DNA of 64,000 nucleotides, from assembly GCF_000964545.1 (NCBI RefSeq), contig NZ_BBVD01000005.1, positions 558,001 through 622,000 of the forward strand, in the 5' to 3' direction. This stretch comes from Comamonas thiooxydans. Its GTDB lineage: Bacteria > Pseudomonadota > Gammaproteobacteria > Burkholderiales > Burkholderiaceae_C. Below, in pieces: positions 50,117-58,566 of this stretch. A program made the position numbers and the translations under genes. A model generated the notes under the pieces. It was not told the DNA's origin and made no database searches. It saw only the letters and a program-made list of their open reading frames with translations. Position 1 is the stretch's first letter. Every line of letters starts with the position of its first letter.

Positions 50117-51259
50117 CTAGATACGCCACTGGCGCGCGGCCAGCTCTTTCATGATTTCCTCGGTGCCGCCGCCAATCGTCAGGACCTTGACTTCGCGGTA
50201 GATGCGCTCGCTCAGCGTGCCGCGCATAAAGCCCATGCCACCCAGAATCTGCACCGCCGTATCGGCGCAGAACTGCATGGTCTGGGTGGCGTGGTTCTTG
50301 AGCACGCAGACCTCGCCCACCCAATCCGCACCGCTATCGCCGCCATCGGCACGTGCGCAGACGGCGTTGAGCCAGGCTTCGGTGCTACGCAGGCGCTGCT
50401 GCATGTCCACCAGCTTGTGGCGTATGACCTGATGCTGATTGAGCGTCACGCCAAAGGTCTGGCGCTGCTGGGCCCAGGCCAGCGCCTCGTCATAGCAGGC
50501 CTGGGCAAAGCCCAGTGCACCACAGGCAATGCCCAGGCGCTCACCGTTGAAGTTCTGCATGATGGCGCGAAAACCCTCACCCTCGGCGCCGAGCAAATGG
50601 CTGGCCGGCACGCGCACACCATCAAATAACAGGTGGGCCGTGTCCGAGCATTGCCAGCCCATCTTGTGCAACGGGCTGCGTCTCAAACCCTTGCTGCCGC
50701 CAGGCACCAGGATCAGGGAGATGCCGGATGCACCTCTCTCCTCGCCCGTGCGCACTGCCACCGTGATCCAGTCCGCACGCATGCCCGAGGTGATGAAGGT
50801 CTTCTCGCCCTCGATCACATACTCGTGGCCATCGCGCCTGGCCCTGGTACGCAGCGCCGCTACGTCCGATCCGCCGCCGGGCTCGGTAATCGCCAGCGCC
50901 GCGATCTTGCGGCCCAGGAGCACATCGGGCACCACCTGCTGCTTGAGCGCATCGCTACCCAGAGCCAACACGGGCGGCAGGCCGATGTTGTGCGACAGCA
51001 AACTGGCCAGCACGCCCCCACTGCCGCCGTAGCGGCACAGCGCCAGCCACAGGGCTGCGCGCAGGCCGTGTGTAGCCGCAGTGCCACCGAGCTCCTCGGG
51101 GTAGCCGATGCCGAGCAGCCCCAGCTCGGCGGCCTGGCGATAGAGCTGGCGCGGGAACTCGCCCGCCTCGTCCCAGGCCGTGACATGGGGGGCGATTTGC
51201 TCGCGCGCAAAGCGACGCACCAGGTCATAGAGCATTTCGCGTTCAGCAGCATCCGTCAT
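50117..51259 (-). CDS. Acyl-CoA dehydrogenase (second in the atu-like operon)
   Basis: A 380-residue flavoprotein that makes enoyl-CoA: REMLYDLVRRFAREQIAPHVTAWDE, ALAITEPGGGSDVAALRTRARRDGHEYVIEGEKTFITSGMRADW (FAD site), RQTFGVTLNQHQVIRHKLVDMQ and VKVLTIGGGTEEIMKELAARQW. The start is fixed by the ATGA overlap with the biotin-carboxylase stop; a longer frame upstream is the other gene read in the wrong frame. It probably works in a later beta-oxidation turn of the same substrate. Confidence 0.92.
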   Translation of the reverse strand: MTDAAEREMLYDLVRRFAREQIAPHVTAWDEAGEFPRQLYRQAAELGLLGIGYPEELGGTAATHGLRAALWLALCRYGGSGGVLASLLSHNIGLPPVLALGSDALKQQVVPDVLLGRKIAALAITEPGGGSDVAALRTRARRDGHEYVIEGEKTFITSGMRADWITVAVRTGEERGASGISLILVPGGSKGLRRSPLHKMGWQCSDTAHLLFDGVRVPASHLLGAEGEGFRAIMQNFNGERLGIACGALGFAQACYDEALAWAQQRQTFGVTLNQHQVIRHKLVDMQQRLRSTEAWLNAVCARADGGDSGADWVGEVCVLKNHATQTMQFCADTAVQILGGMGFMRGTLSERIYREVKVLTIGGGTEEIMKELAARQWRI

Positions 51260-53229
51260 GCAGGACCTCCAGACATGGGCGCCAGCTTCAGCAGCACCTG
51301 ACCCGGCGCCACCTGCTGGCCGGCATTGACCAGCACGGCCTCCACCCGACAGTCGGCCTTCACGCTCAGACTGTGCTCCAGCTTCATGGATTCGATGACC
51401 ACGACCACATCGCCAGCCTTGAGCACCTGCCCGGCCACCGCCCCCAGTTGCACCACACGGCCGTTGAACGGCGCGCGCAGTTCTGCAGTCTGGCCCGCTG
51501 CTGCCGCATTCTCGGGCGGGGCATAGCTCACATCTTCGAGCCACCAGTCCACGCCGCCGGCCTGCAGATGCCAGCGCGAGCCGCCCTGCGCGCCGGGCAG
51601 CTCCACGGCCTGCACGGTTTGGGTCAGGCCCTCACATCTCGCTTGCCAGCCATCGCCCAGCAACTCGTCGACCTGCAGCAGCGCAGGCTCGGCGCCATGC
51701 CGCTGCAGCAGCCAGCTTTGTGCGGTCTCGGGCCTCAGGGTCAGCTCCTGCGTCCGGCCCCGGTGCTGCAGCTTGCGCAACTGGGCATAGCTGCAGGCCA
51801 GCGGCCCCGGCCGTTGGCCCACGGCGCACAGCGCTCCCCAATGCTGGTGTGCCAGGACTTCCTTGTCCCGCAGCAGCTGCTGCAAGCGTGGCGCATCGCT
51901 CGCCAGATAGGAGATCAGAGCCTGACCCCGCCTGAACACCTCGTCGTTCAGGCACTCAATCAGAAAGGCGCGATTGGTCGGCAAGCCCAGCACCGTGAGC
52001 CGGCCCAGCGCATGAATCAGCCGGTCGATGGCTTGCTCTCGCGTTGGCGCATGGACGATCAGCTTGCCCAGCATGGCGTCGTAATAGGGAGTGACTTCGC
52101 TGCCGGTGTGCAACGCGTGGTCAAAGCGCAGCGGCGCGCGACTGAAGACGACGGCCTCGGGTGCCGAGAAATGCCGCACCACGCCGGTATGGGGCTGAAA
52201 GTTCTCGTCTTCGGCGCACAGCCGCACCTCGATGGCATGGCCGTCAAGCCGAACCTGCTGCTGCGTCAGCGGCAAGGCTTCGCCGCGCGCCACGCGAATC
52301 TGCCATTCGACCAAATCCAGGCCAGTCAATGCCTCGGTCACAGGATGCTCGACCTGCAGTCTGGTATTCATCTCCATCAGATAGAACTGCCGGCCTTCGA
52401 CCAGGAATTCCACCGTACCTGCCCCCACATAGCCTGCGGCCTTGGCCAGGGCCACGGCGCAACTGCCCATATGCTCGCGCTGCTCGGCATTGACGGCCGG
52501 ACTGGGGGCTTCCTCGATGATCTTCTGGTGGCGACGCTGAACCGAGCAATCGCGCTCCCCCAGATGAATCACATGGCCATGCCCGTCCGCAAACACCTGC
52601 ACCTCCACATGGCGCGGATGCATGACGGCACGCTCCACCAGCAAGTCACCGTTGCCGAAGCCAGCCAGAGCCTCCGAACGTGCGCTGTTCAGAGCGGCAT
52701 GCAACTGGTTGGCACTCTCCACCAGCCGCATGCCGCGCCCCCCACCACCTGCCACGGCCTTGACCATGACGGGGTAGCCAATCATGGCGGCTTCATCGGC
52801 AAAGCGCGCGTCGCACTGGTCATCGCCTTCGTAGCCCGGCAGACAGGGCACGCCATGGGCCTTGGCCAGTTGCTTGGCTGCGGCCTTGCTGCCGAGCTGG
52901 CGAATCGCCGCCGGCGGCGGGCCAATCCAGATCAGGCCCGCTTCCTGGACGGCCTGGGCAAAGCCGGCATCCTCGCTGAGAAAGCCGTAGCCGGGGTGCA
53001 CGGCATCGGCCCCTGTTGCCTTGGCGGCCGCCAGCAGCTTGTGCATGTCCAGATAGCTCTGTGCCGATGTCAGCCCGCCCAGTGCATAGGCCTGCGTGGA
53101 CTGTTGCACATGGAGGCTTCCCGCGTCCGCATCCGAGTACACCGCCACGGTATCTATGCCCATGCGCCTGGCCGTAGCCATGATGCGCAGCGCAATCTCG
53201 CCACGATTGGCAATCAGAATGCGCTTCAT
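51256..53229 (-). CDS. atuF: Acyl-CoA carboxylase biotin-carrying alpha subunit (AtuF/LiuD-type)
   Basis: A 657-residue biotin carboxylase plus biotin carrier: RILIANRGEIALRIMATARRMG, HPGYGFLSEDAGFA, ATP loop KAVAGGGGRGMRLVES, the MEMNTRLQVEHPVTE carboxylase motif, BT-type linker, and a C-terminal biotinyl site ESMKLEHSL with the lysine to be biotinylated at about 620. With the beta subunit at 55301 it forms a methylcrotonyl- or geranyl-CoA carboxylase-type enzyme. Overlaps both neighbours by ATGA. The choice of AtuF over LiuD rests on the gene order. Confidence 0.9.
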   Translation of the reverse strand: MKRILIANRGEIALRIMATARRMGIDTVAVYSDADAGSLHVQQSTQAYALGGLTSAQSYLDMHKLLAAAKATGADAVHPGYGFLSEDAGFAQAVQEAGLIWIGPPPAAIRQLGSKAAAKQLAKAHGVPCLPGYEGDDQCDARFADEAAMIGYPVMVKAVAGGGGRGMRLVESANQLHAALNSARSEALAGFGNGDLLVERAVMHPRHVEVQVFADGHGHVIHLGERDCSVQRRHQKIIEEAPSPAVNAEQREHMGSCAVALAKAAGYVGAGTVEFLVEGRQFYLMEMNTRLQVEHPVTEALTGLDLVEWQIRVARGEALPLTQQQVRLDGHAIEVRLCAEDENFQPHTGVVRHFSAPEAVVFSRAPLRFDHALHTGSEVTPYYDAMLGKLIVHAPTREQAIDRLIHALGRLTVLGLPTNRAFLIECLNDEVFRRGQALISYLASDAPRLQQLLRDKEVLAHQHWGALCAVGQRPGPLACSYAQLRKLQHRGRTQELTLRPETAQSWLLQRHGAEPALLQVDELLGDGWQARCEGLTQTVQAVELPGAQGGSRWHLQAGGVDWWLEDVSYAPPENAAAAGQTAELRAPFNGRVVQLGAVAGQVLKAGDVVVVIESMKLEHSLSVKADCRVEAVLVNAGQQVAPGQVLLKLAPMSGGPA

Positions 53230-54059
53230 GATGTGCCTCCTGCAATACAGGTCCAGGGCGCGGGCTGCTTGCTGGAAAAGGCCTTGAGCCCCGCCCCCGC
53301 CTCAGCGCTGCGCAGTGCACTGGCAAAGGCCTGCGCGCCCTGGTTCAGCGATGTATCCAGACTTTGCCCGCCAATGGCTGCCAGCAATTTTTTGGTGGCT
53401 GCCACCGCCTGCGGTGCAGCCAGTGCGCAGATTTCAAGCTGATGCTGCAACTGCTCGCGCCAGTGGGCAGCGTCTGTGGCCTGGATCACGGTCTGCACCA
53501 GGCCGACCTTCTGCGCCTGGCTTGCGGACCAGCGCTGACCGCCCAGCAGCCATTGACGCCCAGAACCATCGCCCAGCCTGCGCAGCACAAACGGCGCGAT
53601 CTGCGCGGGCACAATGCCCAGCGTCACCTCGGGTGTGGCAAAGACGGCCTGCTGATCCGCCACCACCCAGTCGGCCACGCAGACCAGCCCTACACCGCCG
53701 CCCATGGCTGCGCCCTGCACGGCAGCGATCAGCAACTGGGGCAGCTCTGCCAACTGCTGCAGCAGATGACCAAACTCGCGGTTGACCTGAACCAGCGGGT
53801 CCTGCGCGCCCGCAGGCAGCGGAGAGCCTATGCTGCTGGCAAAGCCTCCGAGGCTGCCGCCCGCACAGAAATGCCCGCCGTTGCCGCACAGCACGACCAC
53901 GCGCAGCAGTGAATCCTTCTGCGCTCTGGCGGCGTGTTCGCGCAAGGCCCGCACCAGCTCGTCGGTCAGGGCATTGCGGGTTTGCGGCGAATTCAGCCGC
54001 CACCATTCCACAAAACCGTTGCCCAAGGGAAGACGTTCGATTTCAAGCACCTGAGTCAT
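53226..54059 (-). CDS. atuE: Isohexenylglutaconyl-CoA-hydratase-like crotonase (AtuE-type)
   Basis: A 277-residue enoyl-CoA hydratase fold: LRVVVLCGNGGHFCAGGSLGGF, the oxyanion turn AVQGAAMGGGVGLVCVADWVVA and VTLGIVPAQIAPFVLRRLG, which I associate with AtuE (isohexenylglutaconyl-CoA hydratase) rather than with a plain crotonase. It lies between the AtuD-like dehydrogenase and the biotin subunit, as in the Pseudomonas atu cluster. It should add water to the carboxylated enoyl-CoA. Overlaps the biotin gene by ATGA. Confidence 0.87.
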   Translation of the reverse strand: MTQVLEIERLPLGNGFVEWWRLNSPQTRNALTDELVRALREHAARAQKDSLLRVVVLCGNGGHFCAGGSLGGFASSIGSPLPAGAQDPLVQVNREFGHLLQQLAELPQLLIAAVQGAAMGGGVGLVCVADWVVADQQAVFATPEVTLGIVPAQIAPFVLRRLGDGSGRQWLLGGQRWSASQAQKVGLVQTVIQATDAAHWREQLQHQLEICALAAPQAVAATKKLLAAIGGQSLDTSLNQGAQAFASALRSAEAGAGLKAFSSKQPAPWTCIAGGTS

Positions 54060-54069
54060 GCGCCGCTCC

Positions 54070-55248
54070 TCAGTGCGCCTGGCGCTTGATCAGCCCCATG
54101 GTCTTGCCGATGATGCCCAGCATGACCTCGTCGGCACCGCCGCCTATCGAGCCCAGACGCCCGTCGCGGTACAGGCGCGAGACGCGGTTGTCCCAGGTAA
54201 AGCCCATGCCACCCCAGAACTGCAGACAGGTGTCGGCCACTTCGCGCGTCAACCGCCCCGACTTCAGCTTCGCCATGCTGGCCAGCTGCAGCGCATCCTG
54301 GCCCGCCATATATATCTGTGCGGCACGGTAGGTCAGCGCGCGCAGCGCCTCGACTTCGGTCTGCAGCTCGGCCAGCTTGAACTGCACCCATTGCTGATCG
54401 ATCAGGGTGCTGCCGAACATCTGTCGCTGCTGTGCCCACTCGATAGTCTGCTGAATGCAGTCCTCCATGGCGAGCAAGCCGCTGGCCGAGGCCCAGAGCC
54501 GCTCTTCCTGAAACTGCTGCATCTGATAGATAAAGCCCTGCCCCTCCTGACCCACCAGATAGCGCTGCGGCACGCGCACCTCGTCAAAGAACAGCAGGCC
54601 CGTGTCCGAGGAGTTCATGCCGATCTTGCGCAGCTTCTGCGCCACTTCCACGCCTTTGGTCAGCTTGCCGCGCGGGCCCTCCCGCAGCGGCACCATGATG
54701 AGACTTTTATTCTTGTGCACCGGTCCATCACCGGTGTTGACCAGCATGCACATCCAGTCCGCCTGAATGCTGTTGGTGATCCACATCTTCTGGCCGCTAA
54801 TGATGTAGTCATCGCCATCCTTGCGGGCATGGCTTTTGATACCCGACACATCGCTGCCCGCACCGGGCTCGCTCACGCCTATGCAGCCCACCATATCGCC
54901 CGCGATGGCGGGCGCCAGAAACTGATCGCGCAAGGCGTCGCTGCCAAAGCGTGCCAGCGCGGGCGTGCACATATCGGTCTGCACGCCAATGGCCATGGGC
55001 ACGCCGCCGCAGCGGATATGACCCAGAGTCTCGGCCATCATCAGGCTGTAGGAATAGTCCAGCCCCGAGCCGCCATAGGCTTCGGGCTTGGTCAGGCCCA
55101 GCAGGCCCAGATCGCCCAGCCCCTTGAAGACCTGGTGAGCGGGAAAGATTTCCTCTTCCTCCCATGCGTCGACATAGGGATTGATCTTCTCGTCGATATA
55201 GCGCTTGAGGGTCTTGCGCACTTCCAGATGTTCATGGGTCCATTGCAT
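54070..55248 (-). CDS. atuD: Citronellyl-CoA-dehydrogenase-like acyl-CoA dehydrogenase (AtuD-type)
   Basis: A 392-residue acyl-CoA dehydrogenase: SYSLMMAETLGHIRCGGVPMAIGVQTDMCTPALARFGSDALRDQFL, VSEPGAGSDVSGIKSHARKDGDDYIISGQKMWITNS and the C-terminal GGMGFTWDNRVSRLYRDGRLGSIGGGADEVML. The GGVPMAIGVQTDM and late WDN segments are those of citronellyl-CoA dehydrogenase (AtuD) as I know it, so it probably oxidises a branched isoprenoid acyl-CoA. Ten bp from the hydratase gene; CGGAGA precedes the start. Confidence 0.87.
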   Translation of the reverse strand: MQWTHEHLEVRKTLKRYIDEKINPYVDAWEEEEIFPAHQVFKGLGDLGLLGLTKPEAYGGSGLDYSYSLMMAETLGHIRCGGVPMAIGVQTDMCTPALARFGSDALRDQFLAPAIAGDMVGCIGVSEPGAGSDVSGIKSHARKDGDDYIISGQKMWITNSIQADWMCMLVNTGDGPVHKNKSLIMVPLREGPRGKLTKGVEVAQKLRKIGMNSSDTGLLFFDEVRVPQRYLVGQEGQGFIYQMQQFQEERLWASASGLLAMEDCIQQTIEWAQQRQMFGSTLIDQQWVQFKLAELQTEVEALRALTYRAAQIYMAGQDALQLASMAKLKSGRLTREVADTCLQFWGGMGFTWDNRVSRLYRDGRLGSIGGGADEVMLGIIGKTMGLIKRQAH

Positions 55249-55300
55249 GGCTTGTCTCCGTCGAGTTCTGTTTGGAAGAAGTGGGGGAAGAGGCGCGGCA

Positions 55301-56944
55301 CTACATGCGTGCGACCCCGAACTGCATGGGGCGCACCGTGCGCTGCTGCGCTTCGTGCAAGGTCTGCAGGCAGAAGGAGAGCACTGCGCGCGTGTCGCGC
55401 GGATCGATCACGCCGTCATCCAGCAGCAAGCCGCTGGTGACCAGCGCATCGGCCTGGGCTTCGAACATGGCCACGATCTGGTCGTACTGCTTTTGCATCA
55501 GCTCGGCATCGACGGGCAAGCCCTTGCGTGCCATGGCGGCCTCGGTGACCTGGCGCATGGTGCTGGCCGCCTGCTCGCCGCCCATCACCGCCGTCTTGGC
55601 ACCGGGCCAGCTGAAAAGAAAGCGCGGCGCATAGCCGCGGCCGCACATTCCGTAGTTGCCCGCACCGAAGCTGGCCCCGCACTGAATAGTGATCTGCGGC
55701 ACGGTGGCATTGGTCACGGCCTGGATCATCTTGCTGCCGTGCTTGATCATGCCGGCCTGCTCGCTGTCCTTGCCCACCATATAGCCCGTGGTGTTCTGCA
55801 GATAGATGATGGGATGACCGAGCTGGCACATCCATTGGATGAAATGCGCAGCCTTGTTGGCACCAGCCACATCGATGGGACCGTTGTTGGAGATCAGGCC
55901 CACGGCATGGCCCCCGATATGCGCCTGCGCACACAGCGTGGCCGCACCGTAGCCGGACTTGAACAGCAGCAGCTCGGAACCATCGACCAGCCGCGCCATG
56001 ACTTCGTGCATATCCACTGGCTCGCGATGGTGCGCCGGCATCAGCCCCAAGAGCTCATCGGCCTCGTAACGCGGCTCGACGATTCCTGAACCGGCAGCCT
56101 CCCGTTTGGATATATCAAGCGCTTCAGGCCTTTTCCACTGGGACAGCTGAGACACCACAGCGCGTGCCATGCCCAGGGCTTGGCGGTCGTCCTCCGCGAG
56201 ATACTCGCCCAGCCCCGAGACACTGGTGTGCATCTCGGCACCACCCAGCTCTTCCTCGGTCGCAATTTCACCAGTCGCCGCCTTGAGCAAGGGCGGTCCA
56301 GCCAGAAAGGCACGCGAGCGACCGCGCACCATGATGACCACATCCGACAACCCCGGCATATAGGCACCGCCAGCCGTGCCCGAACCATGCTGCACGGTGA
56401 TGACAGGCAAACCTGCGGCCGACAACCGCGCCAGGTTGCGAAACAAGGCTCCGCCCATCACAAAGCCCTCGACGCGGTAGCGCATGAGATTGGCTCCCGC
56501 GCTTTCGACCAGATGGATGAAGGGCAGCTTGTTCTGCAGCGCGATCTCCTGCACGCGCAGCATCTTGTCCAAGCCTTTTTCCTGGATGGCTCCCGCCTCG
56601 ATGCCCGAGTCGCTGGCCACGACCATGCAGCGCACGCCGCTGACAAAGCCAATGCCGGCTAGCATGCCGCCGCCGGGCACGGATTTTTCAGGGTCTGCCC
56701 TGTCCTGCAGATAGCCTGCCAGTGAGCACAGCGGCAACCAGGGGGCCCCCGGGTCCAGCAGCAAGGCCACGCGCTCGCGCGGCAGCAACTGGCCACGCTT
56801 TTCAAACTGCGGCTTGGAGCGTTGCGATGCCTGCGCGGCGCGCTGCTCCAGCTCACGCAGCGCGGCGATGCGCGCCAGCGTGGCGGCCCGGCGCTGCTGC
56901 GCCTGCTCGCCAGCTGCATTCCATTGCGATGCAAAGACGCTCAT
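55301..56944 (-). CDS. atuC: Acyl-CoA carboxylase beta (carboxyltransferase) subunit (AtuC/LiuB-type)
   Basis: A 547-residue carboxyltransferase: GGGMLAGIGFVSGVRCMVVASDSGIEAGAI, LPFIHLVESAGANLM, QHGSGTAGGAYMPGLSDVVIMV, INNGPIDVAGANKAAHFIQWMC and CGASFGAGNYGMCGRGYAPRFLFSWPGAK, all typical of methylcrotonyl/geranyl-CoA carboxylases. It transfers CO2 from biotin to an unsaturated acyl-CoA. Whether it prefers C5 or C10 chains depends on pocket residues I cannot place without an alignment. Overlaps the atuB-like gene by ATGA. Confidence 0.9.
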   Translation of the reverse strand: MSVFASQWNAAGEQAQQRRAATLARIAALRELEQRAAQASQRSKPQFEKRGQLLPRERVALLLDPGAPWLPLCSLAGYLQDRADPEKSVPGGGMLAGIGFVSGVRCMVVASDSGIEAGAIQEKGLDKMLRVQEIALQNKLPFIHLVESAGANLMRYRVEGFVMGGALFRNLARLSAAGLPVITVQHGSGTAGGAYMPGLSDVVIMVRGRSRAFLAGPPLLKAATGEIATEEELGGAEMHTSVSGLGEYLAEDDRQALGMARAVVSQLSQWKRPEALDISKREAAGSGIVEPRYEADELLGLMPAHHREPVDMHEVMARLVDGSELLLFKSGYGAATLCAQAHIGGHAVGLISNNGPIDVAGANKAAHFIQWMCQLGHPIIYLQNTTGYMVGKDSEQAGMIKHGSKMIQAVTNATVPQITIQCGASFGAGNYGMCGRGYAPRFLFSWPGAKTAVMGGEQAASTMRQVTEAAMARKGLPVDAELMQKQYDQIVAMFEAQADALVTSGLLLDDGVIDPRDTRAVLSFCLQTLHEAQQRTVRPMQFGVARM

Positions 56945-57831
56945 GACTGAAACACCTTGGGAGTCTGGTAGAGAGAAAAGCCATCAAATGCACGCACTGC
57001 GCCGCGTTGCTGCACCTCGGCACTGGCGGCCACCGGCCCCATGCCCATGCGCACCTGGGGACGGGCGCCATCGACGCGCAGCACCGTGCCGCTGATGAAA
57101 CTGGCTGCGGGACTGAGCAAAAACACGATGGAGGCGGAAACCTCGGCCTCGTTACCAAAGCGCCCCGCCGGCACGGTAGCGGGCATCTTGCGCAACATGG
57201 CAGCCGCTTCGGGTGGATAGTGATCCATGCCGCTGGAGGCGATGTAGCCGGGTGCGATGGCATTCACACGCACGCCATGGGGCGCCCATTCCGCAGCCGC
57301 CGTCTCGGTAAGGCTGACCATGCCTGCGCGCGCCGCGCCGCTGTGCCCCATGCCCGGCATGGAGCCCCACATATCGGCCACCATATTGACGATGGAGCCG
57401 CCATGCTCTGCCATGTATTGCACAAAGCATTCGCGCGCCATGAGGAAGCCGCCTGTGAGGTTCGTGTCCAGCACGGCCTGCCATCCCTTGGCTCCGATGC
57501 TGGCCAGGGGCGCAATGTATTGCCCACCCGCGTTATTGACCAGGGCATCGATGCGCCCGTGGCGGGCCAGAACCTCGGCCACCAGCGCTTTGACGGCAGC
57601 CTCATCCCGTATATCCGCTCCGTGCCGGCTGACTCTGTCTGCCGGTACTCCGGCCTGCTGCAACTCGGCTTGGACAGCAACCAGCTTGTCCTGATTACGT
57701 CCCACCAGGGCAACTGTGGCGCCCAAGGATGCCAGCTCGTGCGCAACACAGCGGCCGATGCCCGAGCCGCTACCGGTCACCACAACCACCTGCCCCGCAA
57801 ACAATGCGGCACGGAATACGGATTGGTACAT
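56941..57831 (-). CDS. atuB: AtuB-like short-chain dehydrogenase
   Basis: A 296-residue SDR: VVVTGSGSGIGRCVAHELASLGATVALVGR, VNNAGGQYIAPLASIGAKGWQAVLDTNLTGGFLMARE, NMVADMWGSMPGMGHSGAARAGMVSLTETAAAEWAPHGVRVNAIAPGYIASSGMD. The NAGGQY, DMWG.MPGMGHSGAARAGM and IASSGMD stretches are the ones I know from AtuB. The active-site Tyr position is His in the HSGAARAG segment, a feature of this branch, so catalysis differs from a classical SDR. First enzyme gene after the TetR gene, 1-bp TGATG overlap. Confidence 0.87.
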   Translation of the reverse strand: MYQSVFRAALFAGQVVVVTGSGSGIGRCVAHELASLGATVALVGRNQDKLVAVQAELQQAGVPADRVSRHGADIRDEAAVKALVAEVLARHGRIDALVNNAGGQYIAPLASIGAKGWQAVLDTNLTGGFLMARECFVQYMAEHGGSIVNMVADMWGSMPGMGHSGAARAGMVSLTETAAAEWAPHGVRVNAIAPGYIASSGMDHYPPEAAAMLRKMPATVPAGRFGNEAEVSASIVFLLSPAASFISGTVLRVDGARPQVRMGMGPVAASAEVQQRGAVRAFDGFSLYQTPKVFQS

Positions 57832-58490
57832 CAACGCTCTCCAATGAATAAAGCCAGGGCTTGCTCGGTCAACTCATCCAGCGTCAGCCCCCGGCCCTCG
57901 GTAAACCATTGAGCCGTCCAGTTCAATGCGCCAAAGATCAGCAGTCGCGCGATTTCGGGACGGGCCTTGAGCTTTCCCGTGCGGTGCAGCGCCTGCAGTG
58001 CAGGCATCCACTGCGCTTCGTAGGCATCCTTTTGTGCGCTCACCTCCATGCGCTGCGCATCGCTGAGCAGCCGCCATTCGTAAAGCATGACGGGGATGAA
58101 GTCGCTCTCGCCGCCGACCATGATTTGCAGATGATTGCGCACCAGAGCGCTCAGTCGTTCCACGCCGTTGGCACGTGCCCCCAGTGCTTGCAGCGCAGCG
58201 TCCTGACTCACCGCAGCCTGAGTCATTCCATCTTGCATCACCGCGTGCAGAATGGCTTCCTTGCTCTCAAAAAAATAGAAGATAGACCCCGACTGCATAC
58301 CTGCAGCGGCGGCGATGTCACGGGTGCTGGTGCCGTGAAATCCGCGCTGCCTGAACAGCTGCGCCGCGACCTTCACCAGCTCGCCACGACGCATGCTTTC
58401 ATTGCGCTCATCGGCCGACTTCGGAGGCCTGCCGCGACCGCGCTTTTTTACTATGACTGCTTCATGACTTGTTTGCATGAGACGCAGCAT
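57831..58490 (-). CDS. TetR-family regulator heading the atu-like operon
   Basis: A 219-residue TetR regulator. A basic segment (VIVKKRGRGRPPKSADERNESMRRGELVK) precedes the HTH AAQLFRQRGFHGTSTRDIAAAAGMQSGSIFYFFESKEAILHAV (about 42-84), and a ligand domain follows. The ATG at 58490 has AAAGG upstream; a TTG at 58514 is open. It is the first gene of the operon and overlaps the atuB-like gene by TGATG, so it should repress its own operon through the 58501-58536 palindrome. It plays the part AtuR has in Pseudomonas. Confidence 0.87.
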   Translation of the reverse strand: MLRLMQTSHEAVIVKKRGRGRPPKSADERNESMRRGELVKVAAQLFRQRGFHGTSTRDIAAAAGMQSGSIFYFFESKEAILHAVMQDGMTQAAVSQDAALQALGARANGVERLSALVRNHLQIMVGGESDFIPVMLYEWRLLSDAQRMEVSAQKDAYEAQWMPALQALHRTGKLKARPEIARLLIFGALNWTAQWFTEGRGLTLDELTEQALALFIGER

Positions 58491-58500
58491 ATCGGCCTTT

Positions 58501-58536
58501 GTTATTTTTACCAATCATTTGCTTTTTAAAAATAAC
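58501..58536. promoter_or_regulatory. Inverted-repeat operator upstream of the TetR-headed operon
   Basis: GTTATTTTTA and TAAAAATAAC are exact reverse complements separated by 16 bp, 10 bp upstream of the TetR start. It is a likely autoregulatory site. The overlapping end of a repeat (AACTAGGGCTTGTACGCAA, 58534-58552) resembles the right end of copy C at 31557-31641. Confidence 0.6.
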
Positions 58537-58566
58537 TAGGGCTTGTACGCAAGGGTTTTCAGGAAA

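Noticed and set aside
51260..51544. Longer start for the acyl-CoA dehydrogenase at 50117
   Set aside because: The extra part is the end of the biotin-carboxylase gene read in another frame; the ATGA overlap and family start fit 51259.
51373..53442. A 689-codon open frame on the + strand across the biotin-carboxylase gene
   Set aside because: It is antisense to a clear biotin carboxylase with all motifs, has no recognisable domain and is an effect of high GC content.
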